The notes under the pieces: generated by a model
What the model saw: only the letters and a program-made list of their open reading frames with translations
The model's database searches: none
What the model was told of the DNA's origin: nothing
In this document: piece after piece, positions 44,305 through 52,615 of the stretch
How positions within the stretch are numbered: the first letter of the stretch is position 1
Layout of the letters: the number at the start of each line of letters is the position of its first letter
DNA from: Ktedonobacteraceae bacterium
Lineage (GTDB): Bacteria > Chloroflexota > Ktedonobacteria > Ktedonobacterales > Ktedonobacteraceae
Direction of reading: 5' to 3'
Length of the DNA stretch: 64,000 bases
NCBI GenBank assembly: GCA_035653615.1
Contig: DASRBN010000019.1
Location: 1 to 64,000, forward strand
Translations under genes and position numbers: made by a program

Positions 44305-45210
44305 TTGAAAACATATAAAATCTCTTCGATTTTTATCGGCCTGGCGCTGGCAATAATACTGCTGGTAGTGAGCGCGTGCAGCGCGCCCGGTACCACCGGT
44401 AGTAGTAACAGTAGTTCGCTCACTGTAATGCAGGTGTTGCAGAACAGCGCGAAGGCGATGCAGAATCTCAAGTCCGTCCACTTTAATACAACGACAAAGG
44501 CCTCTTTTCAAGGCTCATCATCGTCATCCGCATCGTCTCCAGGCGCTATCACCGTCAACTTGAAGGCGACCGGCGACCAGCAGTCTCCGAATGAGCAGGC
44601 ACAAATTTCGTTGAACAATATGATGAACATAGCTGAAGTCGTGACAGCCGACAAGGTCTACGTCCAGAATACACAGGGAAAGTGGTATGTGCTGAATAAA
44701 AGCGATTTGAAAGGTCAATCGGGCGATCTGTTGAACGGCAGCAATCTGTTCAACATGAACACCTTGATGTCCATTCTAGAGCAGGTCAAGCTTACCGACC
44801 ACGGCGATCAGATGCTAAACGGGCAAAGCCTGCGCCACATCACCGCGACACTCGACAAAAACGCGCTGCAACAGATTCTGACCACCAACAGCCAGCTCAG
44901 CAATGCCATCGGTAAGCAGAACATCGATAAAATTCTCAACTCCACCAGATCGTTCAATTCGACCCTGGACCTCTGGATTGACGAGACTCACTTCTACGTT
45001 CATCGCACGGAACTGAAGGTCAACGCGAATGCCGACCTGAGTTCCCTGGCTACTCCCGATACCCAGAACGGCGTTAAACTGCCGTCGAACGCGACGATTA
45101 CCCTCGATACAATCGTCGACCTGAGCAACTTCAACACACCCGTGACGATCACCCCACCAGCAAATGCCACGCCGACGAATAATCCAGGCGTGATTTTTGG
45201 CATGGATTAA
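44305..45210 (+). CDS. LppX/LprG-like lipoprotein
   Basis: Exported lipoprotein of 301 residues. The TTG at 44305 is chosen because AAAGGAGG ends 6 bases before it. The signal peptide ends VVSAC (lipobox), followed by a Ser/Thr linker and a domain (about 45-290) of the LppX_LprAFG type, whose Mycobacterium members carry lipids between membranes. The repeating pattern NSAKAMQNLKSVHFNTTTKA at the start of the mature part is typical. It is followed by a small hairpin terminator. Ligand unknown. Confidence 0.78.
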   Translation: MKTYKISSIFIGLALAIILLVVSACSAPGTTGSSNSSSLTVMQVLQNSAKAMQNLKSVHFNTTTKASFQGSSSSSASSPGAITVNLKATGDQQSPNEQAQISLNNMMNIAEVVTADKVYVQNTQGKWYVLNKSDLKGQSGDLLNGSNLFNMNTLMSILEQVKLTDHGDQMLNGQSLRHITATLDKNALQQILTTNSQLSNAIGKQNIDKILNSTRSFNSTLDLWIDETHFYVHRTELKVNANADLSSLATPDTQNGVKLPSNATITLDTIVDLSNFNTPVTITPPANATPTNNPGVIFGMD

Positions 45211-45224
45211 ATGTTGTAGTAAGC

Positions 45225-45252
45225 AGCAGAGGCAGCATATATTGCCTCTGCT
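45225..45252 (+). terminator. terminator after the lipoprotein gene
   Basis: AGCAGAGGCA and TGCCTCTGCT form a perfect 10-bp stem with an 8-base loop; a T-rich stretch follows. Confidence 0.75.
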
Positions 45253-45714
45253 GTATATTTTGTTTTTGAATGCGGACCGGTGAAACGTGGATAGTAAAGA
45301 TTTTCCTCGTGATAGAAATCTACTTCTTGCCAATCCTGCTCTAACAACGCTCCGTTCGCAACGTTTCTGGTTTCTCTTGCGCGCGTTGCTGTCATTGATT
45401 GTGGCGAAGACGGGGCGGGCGCTGTATGATTCGGGTGGTAACCCAGGCTAATCACTCAAACCATTAAGATTCCTATTTAATCTCAACCAGATCGTAACTT
45501 TTTCTCTATTCAAGGATTTTTCTGCCTTCCCTATAATTGATACTGATCTTATCAGATGGGGGGGGGCTGCTTTAAAGTACAACAGGAGCTACCTGCTCAA
45601 GAGGTAACTCTTTGGCAATAACTTATAAAATTTGAGATATCTATGCCACCCACAAATTCCTGGGAACCATTCTTTGACAATCACGCCCCACGCTACATGC
45701 AGAACAAAGTTTCA

Positions 45715-45744
45715 TTGACTTCCCCATCCTGCATGATTTATACT
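45715..45744 (+). promoter_or_regulatory. promoter in front of a gene remnant
   Basis: TTGACT 45715-45720, 18-bp spacer, TATACT 45739-45744, then AAAAGGAG at 45772-45779. It now drives only a ten-codon frame (45786-45818) and the remnant described next. Confidence 0.5.
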
Positions 45745-45785
45745 CCAATCATAAACAATCACATCTCACCAAAAAGGAGACACCC

Positions 45786-45870
45786 TTGAAAGACACGGGC
45801 ACATCATACAGGCAGTAACGCTATCACTTCATGGCGGAAAACTTGTAGACCGCTTTTATAGATAAGCGGA
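45786..45870 (+). pseudogene. possible remnant of a sulfate adenylyltransferase start
   Basis: In one frame the sequence around 45815-45862 reads SLHGGKLVDRF, like the (P)HGGKLVxR block that opens sulfate adenylyltransferase (Sat) in my memory. It stops at once (TAA near 45865) and the ribosome site and promoter lie upstream in another frame. This would be a gene that lost all but its first codons. The match is short and could be chance. The rest of the 860-base gap from 45253 to 46072 shows only AT-rich sequence and a run of nine G at 45558-45566. Confidence 0.35.
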
Positions 45871-46072
45871 TCATAGTTTCGCCGCAATTTGCGAGATTTT
45901 CTTTTTACTGCCGTATGCCGTGCTCGTGGGATTGAGCAGGCTCCTTCCTTTCTCATCGACCAATTGCCCCGGCCCGCGCATCCCCCGCTGCTTCCTGAAC
46001 AGGAAACCCTTGTTGTTTTTCAGCAGCAGTAGCATGGCATACGCACGAACTTTTTGATATGCGAGGTATGCT

Positions 46073-47713
46073 ATGCTATTGCAGGCGCGCAACATCTCAA
46101 AATTCTACGGGGCCATCACCGTACTCGAGGATGTCTCCTTCGTCCTCAATGAAGGCGAGCGCACCGGTCTCGTTGGCCCCAACGGAGTCGGCAAATCAAC
46201 GCTGCTCAAAATCTTGATTGGACAGGAAAGCGCCGACTCGGGTTCCTTCTCTTTCGCGCCTTCAACCGAAATTGGCTACCTGCCACAGACAACGCCCGAA
46301 TTTTACGGGCACACGATGCAGGATTTGATCCTGGAATCGGTCGGCAATTTGCGCCAGTTGGAAGAGCGCATGCGCGAGCTTGAAACCGCTATGTCCACCG
46401 CCGGCGAAGAGCAACTCGCCGCCTTGATGGAAGAATATGCCCTCATCTCAGGGCGTTTCGAGGATCGCGGCGGCTACGAACTTGACCACAAGATCGACAC
46501 TATCCTGGATGGGCTGCGCATCTCCTACCTGCCGCGCAATCGCGAGATGCAGACGCTTTCGGGCGGCGAGAAGGCCCGGGTAGGACTGGCAACGCTACTT
46601 CTGAGATCGCCGGATCTGCTATTACTGGACGAGCCGACCAACCACCTGGATGTCGCTAGCCTGGAATGGCTCGAGTCCTATCTCGCGCGCTACAAAGGTG
46701 GTATATTGCTCGTCTCGCACGACCGGCAATTCCTCAACCGCGCCGTCAACGCGATTTTCGAAATCGATGAATACTCGCACCACCTGAAAAAGTACGAGGG
46801 CAACTACGATGCCTACGTACAGGCGAAGGCGGCTGAACGCGCGAAATGGGAGGAGGACTACGAGCGGCAGCAGGAAGAAATCAAAGAATTGCGCAAACGC
46901 ATCCGCGAGACGGCGCGCAATGTTGCTCATAATCGCCCACCCCGGGATGGCGATAAAATGGCCTATGATTTCTTCGGCGGGCGCGTCCAGAACACCATCT
47001 CGCGCAACGTGCGGGCCGCCGAGGAACAGCTGCAGCGCATCGAAGCCAATCCCATCCCGAAGCCGCCGAAGCTGATGCAGGTCAGCCCGAACTTCAACGT
47101 GGAGCCGCTGCAATCCCAGGTCGTCATCAGCGCCGAGAAACTCACGAAATGCTGGGGCAGCAACTGCATTCTCCGCGATGTCAGTTTCACGATAGCCTCT
47201 GATGCGCGTATCCTGCTCTTCGGCCCCAACGGCGCGGGCAAGACCACGCTGCTCAAGATACTCACCGGCCAGGAACAGCCCGACGGCGGCGAAGTGCGTG
47301 TAGTAGACAGCGCCCGCATCGGCTACCTTCCCCAGGACCCGGAGATGGACCTCAACAAAACGGTGATCGAGACGTATCGCTACGGCCAGGTAGGTTACGA
47401 GGCCGAATTCGTAGGCAGGCTGATCGGCTATGGCCTGTTCCGGCTTGAGGACATGCAAAAGAAAGTCGGCCAGTTAAGCGCCGGCCAGCGTCGCAAGCTG
47501 GAGATCGCCTGCCTGATGGCCGAAGGCCCAAATGTGCTGCTGCTCGACGAACCAACCAACTACATCAGCCTGGACGTGCTGGAAGCCTTCGAATCCGCGC
47601 TTCTGATCTTTCCCGGTCCGGTAATCGCGGTTTCACATGATCGCTGGTTCATACAGCGGTTCGGGGGGAAAGTGTGGGAACTGGTGGAGGGGAGGATAGT
47701 GAGGGAAGAATAA
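46073..47713 (+). CDS. ABC-F family ATPase (ribosome-associated)
   Basis: Soluble protein of 546 residues with two ABC domains and no membrane part, as in the ABC-F family that acts on ribosomes. Domain 1: Walker A GPNGVGKST (35-43), signature LSGGEKAR (163-170), Walker B LLLLDEPTNHLD (183-194). Domain 2: Walker A GPNGAGKTT (384-392), signature LSAGQRRK, Walker B LLLDEPTN. The interdomain linker near 230-300 is charged and helical, the usual P-site tRNA interaction motif. The ATG at 46073 has only GCGAGG upstream. Antibiotic resistance and general translation roles both occur in the family. Confidence 0.9.
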   Translation: MLLQARNISKFYGAITVLEDVSFVLNEGERTGLVGPNGVGKSTLLKILIGQESADSGSFSFAPSTEIGYLPQTTPEFYGHTMQDLILESVGNLRQLEERMRELETAMSTAGEEQLAALMEEYALISGRFEDRGGYELDHKIDTILDGLRISYLPRNREMQTLSGGEKARVGLATLLLRSPDLLLLDEPTNHLDVASLEWLESYLARYKGGILLVSHDRQFLNRAVNAIFEIDEYSHHLKKYEGNYDAYVQAKAAERAKWEEDYERQQEEIKELRKRIRETARNVAHNRPPRDGDKMAYDFFGGRVQNTISRNVRAAEEQLQRIEANPIPKPPKLMQVSPNFNVEPLQSQVVISAEKLTKCWGSNCILRDVSFTIASDARILLFGPNGAGKTTLLKILTGQEQPDGGEVRVVDSARIGYLPQDPEMDLNKTVIETYRYGQVGYEAEFVGRLIGYGLFRLEDMQKKVGQLSAGQRRKLEIACLMAEGPNVLLLDEPTNYISLDVLEAFESALLIFPGPVIAVSHDRWFIQRFGGKVWELVEGRIVREE

Positions 47714-47748
47714 TCTTAACCATAACAAAAATAAATATAACCAATAAC

Positions 47749-47778
47749 TTGAAAGAATGTAACAGACTATGGTATTGT
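47749..47778 (+). promoter_or_regulatory. promoter for the carbonic anhydrase leader
   Basis: TTGAAA 47749-47754, 18-bp spacer, TATTGT 47773-47778; expected start near 47785. Confidence 0.55.
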
Positions 47779-47784
47779 TATCTG

Positions 47785-47928
47785 AGAGGCAAAGCCTTCT
47801 TCACAGAAGTTCGGCCTCGTAAATGAGATGGCTCTATCTCAAGACAGGCTTTCAGGCCTCTTCGTGAGTGGAATAGCGCCGGGAAGCTGTTTTATTTCGT
47901 TCGTCTCGATTAGCAAAGGAGAAATAAC
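47785..47928 (+). promoter_or_regulatory. structured 5' leader of the carbonic anhydrase gene
   Basis: About 144 bases with three stems: GAGGC 47786-47790 with GCCTC 47814-47818 enclosing CTTCT/AGAAG; TGAGAT 47824-47829 with ATCTCA 47836-47841; and a GGCTTTCAGGCC stem. No known riboswitch class was matched. The motif TTCGGCCTCGTAAA at 47810-47823 recurs, with one change, in the leader RNA at 27504-27517. Could be a riboswitch, thermosensor or simply a leader. Confidence 0.4.
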
Positions 47929-48420
47929 TTGTCAGCAGCGCAGGAATTTCAGAAAGCAAACGAATCTTATGCCGCCAATTTCCAGAAAGGTGATTTAGCT
48001 ATGCCGCCTGCCAGGCATGTAGCGGTGCTTACCTGTATGGATGCGCGCATCGATCCCGCCCGCGCCCTCGGTCTTGAAGAGGGAGACGCGCATGTTATCC
48101 GTAACGCCGGTGGGCGTGCCTCAGAAGCGCTTCGTTCGCTGATCATTTCCGAACAGTTGCTCGGCACTACCGAGATCGTCGTTATTCACCATACAGACTG
48201 TGGTATGCTCACTTTCAGCAATGCAGACCTGCAGGCAAAAGTGAAACAGGACCTGCACGCCGATGCCGGCAACATCGACTTCCTGCCGTTTAGCGACCTG
48301 GAACAGTCGGTGCGCGATGACGTTGCGTTTCTCAGAAACTCGCCGTTCATTCCTCAGAACATCGACATCAGCGGCTTCATCTATGACGTGAAAAGTGGAA
48401 AGTTATTGCCTGTAACCTGA
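47929..48420 (+). CDS. beta-carbonic anhydrase-like protein
   Basis: Zinc enzyme that hydrates carbon dioxide; 163 residues, shorter than many beta-class enzymes. Zinc ligands fit the pattern C36-x-D38-x-R40 (CMDAR) and H88...C91 (HHTDCG). The TTG at 47929 follows AAAGGAG with 7 bases between. The protein lacks the longer C-terminal helix of plant-type enzymes, as in some bacterial members. A structured leader and a GC-rich terminator flank it. Related proteins of this length sometimes lack activity, so activity is likely but unproven. Confidence 0.85.
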   Translation: MSAAQEFQKANESYAANFQKGDLAMPPARHVAVLTCMDARIDPARALGLEEGDAHVIRNAGGRASEALRSLIISEQLLGTTEIVVIHHTDCGMLTFSNADLQAKVKQDLHADAGNIDFLPFSDLEQSVRDDVAFLRNSPFIPQNIDISGFIYDVKSGKLLPVT

Positions 48421-48440
48421 TGATACTTAAGGTCGACAGA

Positions 48441-48485
48441 AACCAGGGCGACCGCCAGGGGATGCCCCTGGTGGTTGCCCTGGTT
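48441..48485 (+). terminator. terminator between carbonic anhydrase and phosphatase genes
   Basis: Arms 48441-48461 and 48465-48485 form a 21-bp stem with two G-T pairs and an ATG loop. Confidence 0.75.
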
Positions 48486-48516
48486 TGTATCCCTCTAAGA
48501 AAAGATAGAGAGCAAA

Positions 48517-49095
48517 TTGCCAAAACTGATACTCGTAAAACATGCCCAACCACAAATTGACCCCTTTATGCCGGCGCGCGAATGGCCTCTCTCACCAGAA
48601 GGCAAACTGCTCTGCCGGACACTGGCGAATAAATTAGCGGCATACGAGCCGGACGTGATCGTTTCCAGTACCGAACCTAAAGCGGTAGAGACCGCCAGGA
48701 TCGTTGCCGAACGCTTACAAAGGCCTTTCGAGATCGTCGAAGGACTGCACGAGCATGATCGAAGCAACGTGCCTTTCTATTCTCCCCAGGTATTCGAGCA
48801 ATCGGTTGCCACTTTCTTCCAGCAACCCACGGAACTGGTCTTCGGACGCGAGACGGCTGCCCAGGCGCGGGAACGCTTCTCGCGAGCCATCGAGGGTGTG
48901 CTTGAAAAGTACCCAGATAGCAACGTTGCGATTGTGGCACACGGGACCGTGATGACGCTGTTCGTGGCCGCTCACGCGCAGATAGAGTCGTTTGCGTTCT
49001 GGAAAGGGTTAGGGATGCCGTCGTTCGTCGTGATGGAGAGACCGGGGTTGGAAGTCCTGGAGGTGGTTAATCGGATTGAATACGAGGAGCTTTAA
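48517..49095 (+). CDS. histidine phosphatase (phosphoglycerate mutase-like)
   Basis: Member of the histidine phosphatase superfamily, 192 residues. The catalytic block is LVKHAQ (H9), in which the usual RHG arginine appears as Lys; the second His lies in AIVAHGTVM near 145 and the acid/base region with Glu near 80. The TTG at 48517 follows GATAGAGAG, a weak site. Such proteins act on sugar phosphates, protein histidine phosphate or nucleotides. Two bases of substrate recognition cannot be read here; it stands alone downstream of the carbonic anhydrase terminator. Confidence 0.8.
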   Translation: MPKLILVKHAQPQIDPFMPAREWPLSPEGKLLCRTLANKLAAYEPDVIVSSTEPKAVETARIVAERLQRPFEIVEGLHEHDRSNVPFYSPQVFEQSVATFFQQPTELVFGRETAAQARERFSRAIEGVLEKYPDSNVAIVAHGTVMTLFVAAHAQIESFAFWKGLGMPSFVVMERPGLEVLEVVNRIEYEEL

Positions 49096-49319
49096 GCAAT
49101 ACTATCACATACTCATTTACGATAACCGGGTCGGTGAACGCATCCCCTCTATAACGCTCATCGACCCTTTATTTATGGGGATGTTGCTCAATAAGGTTGC
49201 AACATTCCGCTACATATCTTCCCAGCTTCTCAAACTTTGATATCCCAGATTGTCTGGCCGCTACTTGTAATATCAGCCTCAAAGGTAAAACGAGGTAGTA
49301 TAGTGCTGGATTCGACAAG

Positions 49320-49392
49320 TGGGGCTGAGAGGACTCGAACCTCCGGCACACGGTTTAGGAAACCGTTGCTCTATCCACTGAGCTACAGCCCC
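49320..49392 (-). tRNA. tRNA-Arg(CCU)
   Basis: Folds as a complete cloverleaf on the minus strand: acceptor GGGGCTG/CAGCCCC, anticodon stem ACGGT/ACCGT with loop TTCCTAA giving anticodon CCU, T-arm GGAGG TTCGAGT CCTCT, and discriminator A. The CCA end is not encoded. Confidence 0.92.
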
Positions 49393-49401
49393 GGCACCAC
49401 A

Positions 49402-49431
49402 ATTTTACCATAGAAGTCAACGCTGCTTCAA
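49402..49431 (-). promoter_or_regulatory. promoter of tRNA-Arg
   Basis: Minus strand TTGAAG (49431-49426), 18-bp spacer, TAAAAT (49407-49402), placing the start about 9 bases before the tRNA. Confidence 0.55.
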
Positions 49432-49685
49432 TGTGTGTACTTTTCCACAATTTAGAACATTTGTCCACATACTTATCCACATTTCTACCTGCATGCGCAA
49501 GTACTGCTCGAAGCACCTCGCTACCTTCTTTCAGATGCTCAAGTTATTCGTTTGATTTTTACTTGATCTTTGTTGGGATTCCCGGTTATACTCTTGATGA
49601 AGGAATAAAGGCCGAGGTAGTCATCAGGATATTTGTCCACTTCCATGATTGAAACAGCTATCAGAGCATAGACAGGAGACCTATA

Positions 49686-50855
49686 ATGGACGACAAGAAA
49701 GGCATCATCAACCAGCAACCAACGAAAGTATCAGGTTCGCACGCACCTCCCCAAACGGGCTACTACATTGTAGTGGGCGATGCAGAGCACCCTGAAGCAA
49801 AAGAGGTCCCTGTCTATGACCGTCGACAAGGAGAGCCAGCGACGAAGGCTTCGATTGGACAGGCAGTCAAGGTTTCGCAAATCCAGGAAGCATGGTGCCA
49901 GGTGCAAAGGCCAGAGTTCAATGGATGGATGCCTGTTGCACACGTGGCCTTCCAACCTCAACCCGCACAGACAAAGATTACATGGTCGAAGAGCAATGGC
50001 CCTCTTTACGGAAAGAATGGTGCCCCCGACCCGGATGACGTGCGGCAAGGGAACCTCGGCGATTGCTACTTTCTCGCTCCGCTGGCAGCAATAGCGAATA
50101 CGCTTGATGGGAAAAAACTCATAATGGCCATGCTCCGACCAAAGGCTCCGGGTCTGTTTCAAGTCACATTTTGTAACATCAACTCTAAAAATAAAGTGTA
50201 TCTCAACCAGGAAGAGGATTCAGTGATAGTAGATAGCTGGTTTCCTCTTGCCAGTAGCGACAACTCAAAACCAGCAACATTTCTTTATTGTCCCGCAAAG
50301 CCAATCCACGATACGAGCATTCCTATCTGGCCAGCCGTTCTGGAAAAGGCATATGCTCAGTGGGACCCCGACGGATACAAGGGCTTAGATAACCAGGCCT
50401 GTTCACGGGCGATTGCTCATCTCACAGGCCTGGAGCCACGTTCTCTGCACTGGAATCCCACCTCGACAAAGCAGGCAAAAATAACATGGAATAATAGAAC
50501 CTTTGCTTTCGAAGAGCAAGAAGACGAAATGAAAGACAAGATGAAAGCGGAGTTGCCAAATGTAGACCCGGCGGACCTCTTGCTGGTATTACGCGAAGCC
50601 AGCAAGAATGCCGACGCTATCCTCGTCGCAGGAAGTTTGATTAAAAGCAAGAACGATACTAATTTCCTGGATGAAGCGTATGAGATTAAGGACAGCCACC
50701 AGTATGTCATCCTTCAAATCAATGAAGATGGCAGTCTCTTGCTCTGGGAGCCAAAGGCCGGACAACTCAAAAAGCCACTTCCAATTGAAAAATTCGCCCA
50801 GCTCTTTGATGATGTGCTTACTGTCAACTGTAGTCAATCGCTCTTTTTCAAATGA
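49686..50855 (+). CDS. calpain-like cysteine protease with SH3-like domain
   Basis: A C2-family (calpain-type) protease of 389 residues. Residues about 25-90 form an SH3-like beta domain. The catalytic Cys is C127 in QGNLGDCYFL, the classic calpain motif. The His appears as H338 in DSHQYV, but the following Asn-Pro-Trp element of calpains is replaced by WEPKAG, so the Asn of the triad seems missing. No signal peptide or membrane segment is seen, so it may act in the cytosol. GGAG lies 8 bases before the ATG. A terminator hairpin follows. Substrate unknown. Confidence 0.82.
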   Translation: MDDKKGIINQQPTKVSGSHAPPQTGYYIVVGDAEHPEAKEVPVYDRRQGEPATKASIGQAVKVSQIQEAWCQVQRPEFNGWMPVAHVAFQPQPAQTKITWSKSNGPLYGKNGAPDPDDVRQGNLGDCYFLAPLAAIANTLDGKKLIMAMLRPKAPGLFQVTFCNINSKNKVYLNQEEDSVIVDSWFPLASSDNSKPATFLYCPAKPIHDTSIPIWPAVLEKAYAQWDPDGYKGLDNQACSRAIAHLTGLEPRSLHWNPTSTKQAKITWNNRTFAFEEQEDEMKDKMKAELPNVDPADLLLVLREASKNADAILVAGSLIKSKNDTNFLDEAYEIKDSHQYVILQINEDGSLLLWEPKAGQLKKPLPIEKFAQLFDDVLTVNCSQSLFFK

Positions 50856-50917
50856 GGGATGCTTTCCTCACTCGAAAACGCTGCATAACTTAATAGTACC
50901 TCTGCCAAAAATGTAGG

Positions 50918-50950
50918 AGGGCCGGCTACCCCTTATGGAGAGCCGGCCCT
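50918..50950 (+). terminator. terminator after the calpain-like gene
   Basis: AGGGCCGGCT and AGCCGGCCCT, a perfect 10-bp stem with 13-base loop. Confidence 0.7.
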
Positions 50951-51005
50951 TGCCTTACGGGTGCCTGCTTAACGATCTTATGTACTGTGACGAGATTCCG
51001 GTTAC

Positions 51006-51028
51006 CGGAGCCGATCAATCGGTCCCTA
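51006..51028. repeat. palindromic repeat family B copy
   Basis: GAGCCGATCAATCGGTCCC, slightly diverged in the outer bases, followed by TACGG as in the other copies. Lies between the calpain and LysM-CHAP genes. Confidence 0.7.
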
Positions 51029-51109
51029 CGGATGCCGGACGTACTTGCTCAAGTACGTAAGTATCTCACTGGCCGGAGATTCTGGCTCAGATGGAGTCAG
51101 AAAATTGCG

Positions 51110-51862
51110 CTACCGGGTGATGAACGTCACGCCAGGTCCTGGCGTAAACTGGACATCGACGACCTGCCAGGGATCGCTGCCCCAGCTCATGTTGCTGGCT
51201 ATGACACGATTGCCCGGCAGCACCTGCTCGACGACTGCCACGTGGCCGCCACCATAAGCGCCTTCTACCCACGGCTGCAGATCGACGATAGCGCCGACCG
51301 TGGGCAGGCTGGAAACGTGCCAGCCAAACTGGTACGCGCGCGCCGTCCACTCCCAGGCTTCGGAATTAATGGTCCATGGCACGTAGTAGCCATGCATCTG
51401 GCGATATCGCTCATTTGCCCACCACGTGCAGCTACCATAGGGGAAAACGTTGTACGAACCACCCACGGGCGGATTATTATTCGACGGCTGGCTATAGGTG
51501 GGAGGTTGACTGACCGGCGGATTGGAGGAACTTCCGCCATTTGAGCCTGCACCAGGAATGCAAATAACCTGGTTGACATATATGAGATTGGGGTTGGAGA
51601 TATGATTGTAGGACGCCAGATTCATATAGGTCGTGCCATACCGGCCGGCAATCCCTGCAAGGGTATCTCCCCCAACGACTATGTAAGTTCGATCACCGCT
51701 GCCACAGGTCGCGAATGACTGCGCATGCGCTTTACCCGTGTTCGCACCCAGCGTGACTCCCAGAAACAGCAGTCCCAGTATAGCTGCTACACTACACTTT
51801 GCTACAAAACTCGACGCACTACGATTGACAAATAGCCCCAACCATTGTTGGTATTTTTGCAT
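51110..51862 (-). CDS. secreted LysM-CHAP peptidoglycan hydrolase
   Basis: Exported cell-wall enzyme of 250 residues. The signal peptide ends near residue 47 (KAHAQS). A single LysM domain (59-103, YIVVGGDTLAGIA) binds peptidoglycan; a Ser/Pro/Asn linker follows, then a CHAP domain with catalytic C144 (YGSCTWWA) and H207 (GGGHVAVVE). CHAP enzymes cut amide bonds in peptidoglycan. The ATG at 51862 is chosen over the longer frame because AAAGGAAAGG lies upstream and gives a clean signal peptide. Confidence 0.9.
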   Translation of the reverse strand: MQKYQQWLGLFVNRSASSFVAKCSVAAILGLLFLGVTLGANTGKAHAQSFATCGSGDRTYIVVGGDTLAGIAGRYGTTYMNLASYNHISNPNLIYVNQVICIPGAGSNGGSSSNPPVSQPPTYSQPSNNNPPVGGSYNVFPYGSCTWWANERYRQMHGYYVPWTINSEAWEWTARAYQFGWHVSSLPTVGAIVDLQPWVEGAYGGGHVAVVEQVLPGNRVIASNMSWGSDPWQVVDVQFTPGPGVTFITR

Positions 51863-52252
51863 TGTACCTTTCCTTTGATTTACAACTTGCACCCGCAAGC
51901 TGTTGCATTTCTGCTCCACGATTACAGGATACAAACTCCAACAACCCGCAATCGCGTCGCATAGACAACGCTGCATATAGTAGCATACACACGATGAAAC
52001 ACAATGAAGCAGTCTGAAAATAGGAGAAATAGGCTATATGATTCATAATGAAGAGATTATATAAAATGGAGGTGTGGGTATGCTTTTTGGGTCGGGCAGA
52101 GGCAATCAACAGACTTCTCCGGCTTAGTCAAGTGAGAAATCAAGGGTTTTTTTCAAAGATTAAGGCGAAAAATAGGTAACGAAATGCTTATGCTTCTCGC
52201 CACGAGACACAAATGTATCCGGCTAAACTGCTAGTTACACGGAAGTTGGCCG
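51863..52252. other. 390-base gap, no gene
   Basis: Holds the ribosome site and promoter region of the LysM-CHAP gene on the minus strand. No other gene, repeat or clear RNA element was recognised before the palindrome at 52253. Confidence 0.55.
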
Positions 52253-52340
52253 GAGATTCTTCGCTGCGCTCAGAATGACATGCCCCGGAGACAGCCGGCT
52301 GTCTCCGGGGCATGTCATTCTGAGCGCAGCGAAGAATCTC
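52253..52340. repeat. palindromic repeat family A, 88-bp perfect palindrome
   Basis: Arms 52253-52296 and 52297-52340 are perfect over 44 bp with no loop at all. This is the most complete copy in the window and would form a cruciform. Lies in the gap upstream of the 52616 gene. Confidence 0.92.
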
Positions 52341-52375
52341 TATCCCACCGCCTGAACAGGCACGCGACCAGCCGC

Positions 52376-52502
52376 AGGCATGTCATTCTGAGCGAAAAAT
52401 GCCGAAGCCCTGAGCGCAGCGAACGCGGAAGAATCTGCAAGGAGCCACGTCGATCAGGGACTTGCTTCAGATTCTTCGCTGCGCTCAGAATGACAAGTCC
52501 GA
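52376..52502. repeat. palindromic repeat family A, expanded copy
   Basis: A diverged copy with the same box in both arms but extra sequence in the left arm and a loop of about 35 bases. Begins 35 bases after the perfect palindrome. Confidence 0.75.
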
Positions 52503-52524
52503 ACTGGCTTTCAGTGGCAAACAG

Positions 52525-52553
52525 TTGAAATTCTGTCGGAAGTAATGTAGAAT
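52525..52553 (+). promoter_or_regulatory. promoter of the 52616 gene
   Basis: TTGAAA 52525-52530, 17-bp spacer, TAGAAT 52548-52553. Confidence 0.6.
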
Positions 52554-52615
52554 ACGTAAAAAGCGTATTTTAACTTTCAACTGGCTGTTTTTTTACCTCT
52601 GAGGAGAAGGACCCC

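Noticed and set aside
45558-45566. Run of nine G as a phase-variation tract
   Set aside because: Not in a gene or promoter that could be switched; no frame depends on it.
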